NCBI GenBank assembly: GCA_905250115.1 | Contig: CAJNOI010000055.1 | Coordinates: forward strand, 506,828-570,827 | DNA length: 64,000 bases | Reading direction: 5' to 3' | From: Adineta steineri | Lineage: Eukaryota > Rotifera > Eurotatoria > Adinetida > Adinetidae | Shown: positions 57,481 through 64,000 of the stretch, piece after piece | Position numbering within the stretch: the first letter of the stretch is position 1 | How the letters are laid out: each line of letters opens with the position of its first letter | Translations under genes and position numbers: made by a program | The notes under the pieces: generated by a model | Databases searched by the model: none | Told to the model about the DNA's origin: nothing | Seen by the model: the letters and a program-made list of their open reading frames with translations, nothing else

Positions 57481-58471
57481 ATTGTTATTGCTGATTCTTA
57501 TATAATAAACTGACGGTGGCGATTTTTAATGGAAGAAATGTTTATGTTGAGAGTATTGCACTTTATTATATTTCTCCTTGTCGGAAATCGTATCGATTTC
57601 ATACAGTCCATACACTTATGTATCCGTCTGCCAGACAGAACAAAAGAAAATGGGGGGACAAAATATTACATGATGTATGAAATAAGAGCAATACTTGAAA
57701 TGAGAAGGAATCACTAGAACACAACAAATATTGTTACAATAAATATCTCAACCCATCGTGCTTGTTTTTCTTATTTGGTTTTCTTTTACGTAGAACACAT
57801 AGAAAGTGTACGTAAGTGGGCATGAGGTTGTGAATGTAATATAAATACAATATCCATACTCTCAAAATGGTATTTGCAGTAGTTATCAATACCAATAAAA
57901 TAGAGTGCTACAGTTTTACCGTTTAAAAGGAAAAATGAAGCTGCATCAATGAATTTTTTTGGCAAATTAGTACGATGGTATTTTTATAAAAAAAATCACT
58001 AAACGATAGTGAATAAAATGTATATAATTTACGTGTGACTAGGTTTGACAAGTTTAGACTTATTTAAATAGCAAATCGTTGCTTAACAATTTTAGTGTAA
58101 TTTTAAAAATTAAAATTTTGCAGCAGTTACATAGTAAAATATATGGTTCTAAATAATTTTGATTAAGGATCTAAAATATATACTCCGGTGTACTTCATAA
58201 CCTTGTTGAAAAAAGAAAAATTGTACATATCTACCTTATTACGAATATATAGATGAATAATATGCAGTTTTCTACGTAATTCTGTTTGAATACTTTTATT
58301 TTCGTCATAATTGAGTTTAGTGATCGTGCTCACTGAAAAACTAACGAATTTAAATACAAGAATATACAAGTAAAGTTGAACATTTTATTTGGAAGAATTA
58401 AAGCAGTTCAAGATTTGAAAAAGATGAAAACTAATGTGGAAATTTGATTGAAAAAATTTAGATATATCAAT
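57481..58471. other. Intergenic; weak GT/CA pair
   Basis: About 1 kb. A weak pair of the GT/CA series may lie at 57811-57868 (GTGGGCATGAGGTTGTGAATG facing CAATATCCATACTCTC). The 62-codon ORF at 57529 is hydrophobic then polar, without support. Confidence 0.35.
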
Positions 58472-58900
58472 TTAGCCGTTTCTTTCGACTGTTTCTGGTA
58501 CAACATCAGGAGATGAGGTTGATGTGGGGCATCTTGAAACGAGCTCCGGCGCTTTGTGAATGTACTTTTTATAACCATTACAATTAGGTACTAAAAGTGA
58601 GCAGCGTTGTTGAGGTTCTGTGTTCTGAATATGAATACAGTCATAGCAGATGAAGAAATGTTCGCTTTTATTTAGAGGCTTTGTCAAAGTTAAAGTTCCG
58701 TTTTTACCGTTTGAATACGTTATATTTGCATATAACAATCCAAAAGTTTCGTTGGCTAACAAACCATCTGCAAATTGCGCCTGGAAATGACCTATCATCC
58801 AGGAAGGAAATGGGATTGCCTCGGGACATGTTGAACCACCCATTATAGCGAAAATAAAAAGAGCGTTGAGAAAGATCAAGATAATTGTATATTTCTTCAT
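58472..58900 (-). CDS. Small secreted cysteine-containing protein, unknown
   Basis: From ATG 58900 the product is 142 residues, beginning MKKYTIILIFLNALFIFAIMGG, a clear signal peptide. The frame is open further upstream to 59143, but that part reads as non-coding and would bury the signal, so I prefer 58900. The mature part has CPEAIPFP, GHFQAQFADGLLANETFGLLYANITYSNGK, FFICYDCIHI, CSLL, and ends in a Ser/Thr/Pro tail with CPTSTSSPD. It has six cysteines and several N-glycosylation sites (NET, NIT, NGT, NKS). The family is not recognised. It is probably an intronless secreted glycoprotein. Confidence 0.6.
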   Translation of the reverse strand: MKKYTIILIFLNALFIFAIMGGSTCPEAIPFPSWMIGHFQAQFADGLLANETFGLLYANITYSNGKNGTLTLTKPLNKSEHFFICYDCIHIQNTEPQQRCSLLVPNCNGYKKYIHKAPELVSRCPTSTSSPDVVPETVERNG

Positions 58901-60237
58901 TATATCTAGAAATATGTTCATGAAACATGTATGAGAAAATACTAACGTAGAAAGCAAGTTTTCTGTATAGTTAATAAAAAGTGAAGAGTAAGCGATTACA
59001 ACACACAAAAAAGTAGCAATGGTCTTATAACAACAAATGATAAGTGTTTTATTCGAATTCACCCGTTGAAGAACGAAAAATAAATATCTTTTTAGTTGCA
59101 TTGAATACACAGCAAGTTGTGTGTTGTCTTTGACTTTGGCCAACAGCGCTTATCATATTTAATATAAAAAAACTTTTTTGTTTCTCAATGACAAGAAAAC
59201 ATTATGCAACCAAATCTTGAAGGTGGATGTATGTGTGCGTGTGAGTAAGGCTATGACTAATGAATGAGGAGAATACACACCGACATCCTAAATATCTCCA
59301 AGATGATCATAAGTCAATGCAAATATTGAATGACTGACTGGCAATGACTGTTGAGCAATATCAATTATCTGAAGAAGATATTCTATTGCTTTTGGAAAAT
59401 TCTTTTCTTTTTTATATGCTCAACTCAAATACATATAAATCTCGATTGTCTTGCAAAGATAGCTGGTTTCTTTGCATGCATTATTTTTCTTAACATAAAA
59501 AACGCTCATATTAGTATTGTTAGTTGATAATGTTGAAAGTTCAAATGAGCAAAACTGAAGCGCATTTTCAGCTCAAATTAAACCCTAATCATAATTCATT
59601 TGTTGATTATAAAATACTAATAGATTTGAATAATACGATGCTTTTTCCAATAAATCTTTATCTTGTGCATCATGAACTGATATTAAGATATATTCTTCAG
59701 CTTTTTAAAAATATCGTATTCTATCAATTTGATGTTAAGCTCCCAGTAAACATTAATGCAACGTATTTATACGTACTTGTTGAAAATAAACTATAAATCG
59801 ATTGTTTCCGATATACAAGTGAAGATAATACTGAAGATCAGCAATAAAAAAAGCATTTATATTCTGTTGAATATGTATGATTAAATTATGCAATTTTTTT
59901 CTAGTCTACAGTTATTACTATCATATTGAGAATGATACATAGAAATAAATTCATCTTTTGTAGACTCTTTATGATCCAATCCTATTAAGCATTTAAAACT
60001 CATGATGATAGGTTTCTTTTATAAATCAAAGTGACATTTTTATTTCATGATATACAATCAATTTATTCATCAATATTTTCGTATATTCTCTTCACCGATA
60101 CCACACTGTGAAAACGTATTTTTTCAATTTTCCTCAATTACAATCATTTGTTTTTTGTTTTTCTGATTAAGATTCTATTAAATTTTCTAATTTTATATTT
60201 ATTATAACAACTTTACATAAAATGAATTTTTATCAAT
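58901..60237. other. Intergenic; one GT/CA pair and a chance ORF
   Basis: About 1.3 kb, AT-rich. It holds the inverted pair at 59222-59294. A 90-codon ORF at 59524-59796 (+) has no recognisable family and I do not call it a gene. Confidence 0.5.
59222..59294. repeat. GT-rich / CA-rich inverted pair
   Basis: GGTGGATGTATGTGTGCGTG (from 59222) faces TACACACCGACATCCT (59275-59290) across ~30 bp. The reverse complement of the right arm, AGGATGTCGGTGTGTA, matches the left arm loosely. It lies 320 bp upstream of the secreted-protein start. Confidence 0.45.
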
Positions 60238-61349
60238 TTAAAATATTCCCGGAGGTATCGTTAAAGGATGTTGAGCAAGCCATTGATGATCTGGTCGTCG
60301 AGATGCATTTCGTTGAAGACAATGTTGAAGAATATCTTGAACAAGACGAGAACGCGTTTGTGAAACACCATCTGGTGCTTGTGCAGTTTCATATATAGGT
60401 CTTTTTCCATAAGTTAAAAAGTATAAAATTGCACCTACTGACCATATGTCAGCTTTTGATGTAACAGGTGTTCGATCTGAAAAACATTCCGGTGCACTAT
60501 AAGGACGAGTACCACCTATTCTTTGACGTCGATTGTATCTACATGAAAGATAAACGATATAGAATAAAGACAAGAATATGAAACTAACCCAGTAAATTCA
60601 TCTTGTGCGATACCAAAATCAATAACTTTCAACAATGGCCCGAAAAATAATAAATTCGCCGGTTTTAAATCACAATGAATCTATTATGAAATAAATTGAT
60701 AACAATTACTCTTTTACACATAAGAAAATAAAAAATATTTTTTATTAATTTAAACTTACTATGCCATATCGATGAAGTGTAAGAATAATATTAACTAATT
60801 GAATCCAGATGTTTTGTCGATCGTTTGCTGAAATAAAATCGAAACGATCGAACATTCTTGATCGTAGATGTCTTTGATGAAGATTTTTAACTCGATCTAT
60901 TAACGATTCATCTGCCAATTCCATTGCTATAAAAGCCATACTAATTCGTGGATTATATTCAAAAGTATACATTGTTACAATATGTTCAGTTTCATTCCGC
61001 ATTCTATCCAACATTTTAATTTCATTTCGAAAAGAATTCTGGCGTTCATTTAAACGAATACGATTTCCTGAACGACTCAGATCAAATACTTTCACAGCAG
61101 CAAAATCACCTAGAAATCAAAATGATATTATATCTATGAGATATTTATTATTCAAAATAATACATATATTTAACATAGCAGATAAGTGAAGATTTTATCA
61201 GATGAACTTAAGAAAATATTCCTACCGTTTTCTGTTCTCGATGTCCAGACAGATCCAAATGATCCATAGCCTAATCGACTGAGTAAAGTATAGAATTCAC
61301 CTTGGATTCTATATCTTTGATTTGGACGTATTATTCCGCCAGAAGACAT
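60238..61349 (-). CDS. TTK: TTK/Mps1-like protein kinase
   Basis: Four exons, 61349-61226, 61109-60760, 60680-60589, 60538-60238, join in phase to 288 residues. Kinase landmarks in order: glycine loop LGYGSFGSV, AAVKVF (lysine), HCDLKPANLLFF (catalytic loop with Cys in place of the usual Arg), VIDFGIAQD, GGTRPYSAPECF, KADIWSVGAILYFLTYGKRP, LQRNASRRPDHQWLAQHPL. DLKPAN, DFGIA and WSVGxILYFLTYGKxP are most like the Mps1/TTK kinase domain (spindle checkpoint, dual specificity), here almost bare of the N-terminal extension. The exon holding the start begins after TTTTAG at 61364, so a 5' exon or a spliced leader is possible and the start is uncertain. Other families with HxDLKPAN remain possible. 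Confidence 0.75.
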
Positions 61350-62354
61350 CTGACGAGCAAAATCTAAAATAATGTAAAATATAAAAAAAATTCGTATGTT
61401 ATACGATATTAGTCAGGAAAAATATGTCAACGGTGTTTTCTTGTATATGTGTTACGCATAGTAACTTTGATTGTCATCTACAAAAATATATTTTTGAATA
61501 TAATTACTTGTGGAATGAAAGAAAATATAGTTATGCTTCATCAATAATTAATCAAATATATAAATGAAATAAGAAATTTTTTGATGAAATCATGTTGTTA
61601 TTCCAATGAAGACTGATATACTCGGGTGGACATGGTGTGCAACAACTATAATATACACACACCCTTTCATAAATTTATAGTCACATTTATAAGTCATCGA
61701 GTCAAATATAGTTATTAATTGATTTTTTTATTAAATCTATTTTACCTTCATGAATCATAGAAATCTTTCATATCTATGAATGATAATTCAATTATTAAAT
61801 TATCTGCATAATTGTTTTTACTAATTATTGAAAAAATCAAACTATAATGCAAGAAAAATCAGAGTGATTAACATATCTCTAGATAAAATGAAATATATTA
61901 CGAATGAATATCGGAATATAAAATCAGTCAATATTTTTCCAACTATAAAAAATAGCAATATCAGATTGATTATTATTATCGAAGTCATCAATCGTTAGAA
62001 ATTTATTATAAAAAGAAACAAAGTTAGTGAGAAACGACTTTTGTCTTTGAAATATGTCATTTGCGCTTCCAGATAATACTTATATATGTAGGGACTCTCT
62101 ATCATTAACAATAATATCTAGATAATTAACATTACTAAGAAAACTTTGCTTTTTCTATTTCTTTTAATTTCTCTTCTTCAGAGAACTGATAGCATTGCAG
62201 TTGTTTTGTACAATTGTCTCTTTACGACACATTCTCACTTCGATAATTACTTAGGTCTCAAAATTACTGTAAATAAGCGTGAAATAATAATATGAGAGAA
62301 TATTTTTTTAAACCCGCACCCTATTCATACGTTCACATCTTCGATTTTTCCTTA
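61350..62354. other. Intergenic with a weak GT/CA pair
   Basis: One kilobase of AT-rich DNA upstream of the kinase. A short pair, GGGTGGACATGGTGTG (61624) and ACACACACCC (about 61657-61666), belongs loosely to the repeat series, and a single CA-rich arm lies at ~62311-62322. An upstream kinase exon could hide here, but none is convincing. Confidence 0.4.
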
Positions 62355-62990
62355 TTATGATGTTTCTTTCATCATTAAATATTCATTCGTATAAATATGA
62401 ATGGATTGGTTTTGATGTTTGTCAATATATTCAACATTCCATGGTTTTCTATAGATTTCATTAAGCCAATTTTTCATATCTTTTCTTATTTCCTGCATCT
62501 TCAATGATTCATATGTATCGATTAAGTTAATCATTGAATCTGTAATTACAGAAGATTGTTGTTCAATTTCCCATCTTGATAATTCCATCGACCTTGCAAA
62601 AGATTTATCTAAAATAATTATCAGATAGAGAATTTTTACAGAGAAATATTTTCAATAGACTCAAGATAATTATTTATGAAAGTTTTTCTTGAGTATTCTA
62701 TTTTGAATACTAATGAGATTACCATTAATATCTTTTTCAATAAATTTAATAAATTTTTTTATTAAATCAATTTCTTTTTTTGTTCCTTCTTGTTTGTCAA
62801 TTAATTCTTTTTTCTGATTGTTTCTTCTCCTTTGAATTAATTTGATAAGTTAATAATGAAAGTTGAGCATTAATTTGTTAATCATGTTCACTTAAATGAT
62901 TAAAACATAAATAATGTTGACAACAGAGACATAATGCTTGACATGAATGTTTACATTCGTTGATAGAACACGAACGTGTTGATGATGCGA
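62355..62990 (-). pseudogene. Broken B-box-like zinc-finger gene
   Basis: Reading leftwards from ~62985, the frame gives CSINECKHSCQALCLCCQHYLCFNHLSEHD, a Cys/His pattern like the B-box-type fingers that head a common bdelloid protein family. A TAA follows (near 62885), then INAQLSLLTYQINSKEKK. A frameshift near 62820 is needed to continue into the Lys-rich coiled region (EGTKKEIDLIKKFIKFIEK). After an intron-like AG at ~62612, a 60-codon helical segment runs from MELSRWEIEQQSS to the TAA at 62355. One stop and one frameshift argue for a pseudogene; undetected extra introns are the alternative. Confidence 0.45.
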
Positions 62991-63007
62991 TTTCTTTTGT
63001 ATTGTTT

Positions 63008-63105
63008 TGTGGGTCGGTTACACTTTGCCGACCATCACTTTGCCGAAAGGTTGTTTTTCCGAAAGTTACTCTTTTCCGACAGGTTTTATTTTGCCAAAAA
63101 AAATT
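63008..63105. repeat. Degenerate ~17-20 bp repeats with CCGA words
   Basis: The segment has CACTTTGCCGACCAT, CACTTTGCCGAAAGG, TTTTTCCGAAAGTT, TTTTCCGACAGG and TTTTGCCAAA in succession: five imperfect units of 17-20 bp. Similar GCGAAAG / TTTGCC words occur in the intron at about 15060-15160. Confidence 0.55.
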
Positions 63106-63139
63106 TCAGAGTGACGATGTGGAAATATCCGAAACAGAA

Positions 63140-63232
63140 CACACCTCCACTCACATACACACCCATACTCACTCACCCATTCCCTCACTCACCCATTCCC
63201 TCACTCACCCATTCCCTCACGCACACACACAC
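63140..63232. repeat. CA-rich minisatellite, 16-bp unit
   Basis: Three exact copies of the 16-mer TCCCTCACTCACCCAT-type unit (phase arbitrary) lie at about 63167-63212, flanked by looser CACACACCC sequence. It resembles a CA-rich arm of the GT/CA series that has grown by tandem duplication. Confidence 0.75.
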
Positions 63233-63512
63233 TCTCATTCGAATACATGTACTTAGTAGCAAACAATAATTAATATTCTTTACATCTGTATTTATATCCA
63301 ATTAGTTGTACAAATAATGATCTGTCTTTTATCAATCGTGGCTCTTTTTTAACAATCGCTATACAATATCACTTCGAAGTACTACTGAAACTCATATATT
63401 ATTTGGCGAATGATACTGTATTAAGAAATGTGAATGACTAAATAGCTTGATTACATATAAAAAGGATTTATGATTCAGTTCACAAAAGAAAGTGTCATTT
63501 TGTCTATATCGA
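63233..63512. other. Short intergenic stretch
   Basis: 280 AT-rich bp between the minisatellite and the Kelch stop codon. Nothing else is seen. Confidence 0.5.
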
Positions 63513-64000
63513 TTAATAAAGCTCAGCACAATTGAGAACGCCACCGCTGTTGCTGCCACCAGTAACTAATACTGATCCATTTGCTAATGTAGACGCTTTG
63601 TGATATTCTCGTGCGGCACTCATGCTTCTTGTGGTTGTCCAAGTGCCTATTGATGGATTGTACAACTCAGCACTATTGAGATAACTACTACCGCTGTTAT
63701 ACCCACCAGTAACTAATACTGATCCATTGGCTAATGTGCTTGCTGTGTGAAGATATCGTGCGGCATTCATGCTTCCTGTAGTTGTCCAAATGCCTGTTAA
63801 TGGATTGTACAACTCAGCACTATTGAGATAACTACTACCGGTGTTATATCCACCAGTAACTAATACTGATCCATTTGCTAATGTGGATGCTGTGTGATAT
63901 TCTCGTGCAACACTCATGTTTCCTATGATTGTCCAAGTGCCTGTTGATGGATTGTACAATTCAGCACTATTGAGATAACTACTACCGGTGTTATATCCAC
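63513..64000 (-). CDS. Kelch-repeat propeller protein (N-terminal part outside the window)
   Basis: The frame is open through the right edge, so only the C-terminal ~161 residues are visible, ending at TAA 63513-63515. They form just over three near-identical 49-residue units: [45 protein letters not shown]. The VTGGY and TW positions are those of Kelch/galactose-oxidase-type propeller blades. The units differ at few positions, pointing to recent duplication or gene conversion. Such Kelch arrays are abundant in bdelloids and resemble bacterial ones. No intron is visible. Function unknown; probably extracellular, by analogy only. Confidence 0.85.
   Translation of the reverse strand, partial: GYNTGSSYLNSAELYNPSTGTWTIIGNMSVAREYHTASTLANGSVLVTGGYNTGSSYLNSAELYNPLTGIWTTTGSMNAARYLHTASTLANGSVLVTGGYNSGSSYLNSAELYNPSIGTWTTTRSMSAAREYHKASTLANGSVLVTGGSNSGGVLNCAELY

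Noticed and set aside
58901-59143. 80-codon N-terminal extension of the small secreted protein
   Set aside because: It would place the signal peptide inside the protein; composition looks non-coding.
1-64000. CRISPR arrays, operons, ribosome binding sites, Rho-independent terminators
   Set aside because: The window is eukaryotic; the tandem repeats found (40905, 63167) lack the repeat-spacer pattern of CRISPR.

Overview
The window looks like nuclear DNA of a bdelloid rotifer (Rotaria/Adineta-like). This is an inference from four things: an AT-rich background, metazoan genes cut by very short GT-AG introns (mostly 49-65 nt), several families that bdelloids carry in excess (EGF/LDLa 7TM receptors, VCBS and Kelch propellers, a DUF3638/DUF6606 giant protein, WWE-ADP-ribosyltransferases), and many decayed mobile elements. 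Exon boundaries were placed by hand from GT/AG sites, reading-frame phase and family alignment recalled from memory. No database was searched.

Left and middle (1-36 kb) is mostly ordinary metazoan gene space. From left to right it holds: the 3' part of an LDLa/EGF 7-transmembrane receptor (+); a FAM20-type secretory-pathway kinase (-), broken by a 100-N gap; about 5 kb of AT-rich DNA with one small hAT-type MITE; a tiny VWA-like ORF (+); a two-exon HEAT-like protein (+); a RING-H2 E3 ligase (-); a complete oxytocin/vasopressin-neurophysin precursor (-); a peroxisomal ABCD half-transporter (-), divergent from a Tctex-type dynein light chain (+) with an 18-nt exon; a Rel-homology-like protein (+); a BAHD1-like BAH-domain protein (+); ribosomal protein uL14/RPL23 (+); a small coiled-coil ORF (-); the dynactin subunit Arp10/ACTR10 (+); and a steroid 5-alpha-reductase (+).

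The right part (36-64 kb) changes in character. It has a decayed transposase-like gene, 4 kb of empty AT-rich DNA with a ~54-bp tandem repeat, a secreted PAN - Ser/Thr stalk - seven-bladed VCBS propeller protein (its stalk is interrupted by a probably false 10-N gap), a dead BED/hAT-like element, a 9.2-kb single-exon DUF6606/DUF3638 giant gene (-), a dead WWE/ADP-ribosyltransferase gene, a small secreted protein, a TTK/Mps1-like kinase, a broken B-box-like gene, a minisatellite, and a Kelch protein running off the right edge. Inverted GT-rich/CA-rich arm pairs with telomere-like TGTGGG words recur here and at a few places further left.

The most interesting items are the neuropeptide precursor (predicted peptide CFITNCPIG-amide), the intronless giant P-loop gene, and the recurrent telomere-like inverted repeats near gene borders.
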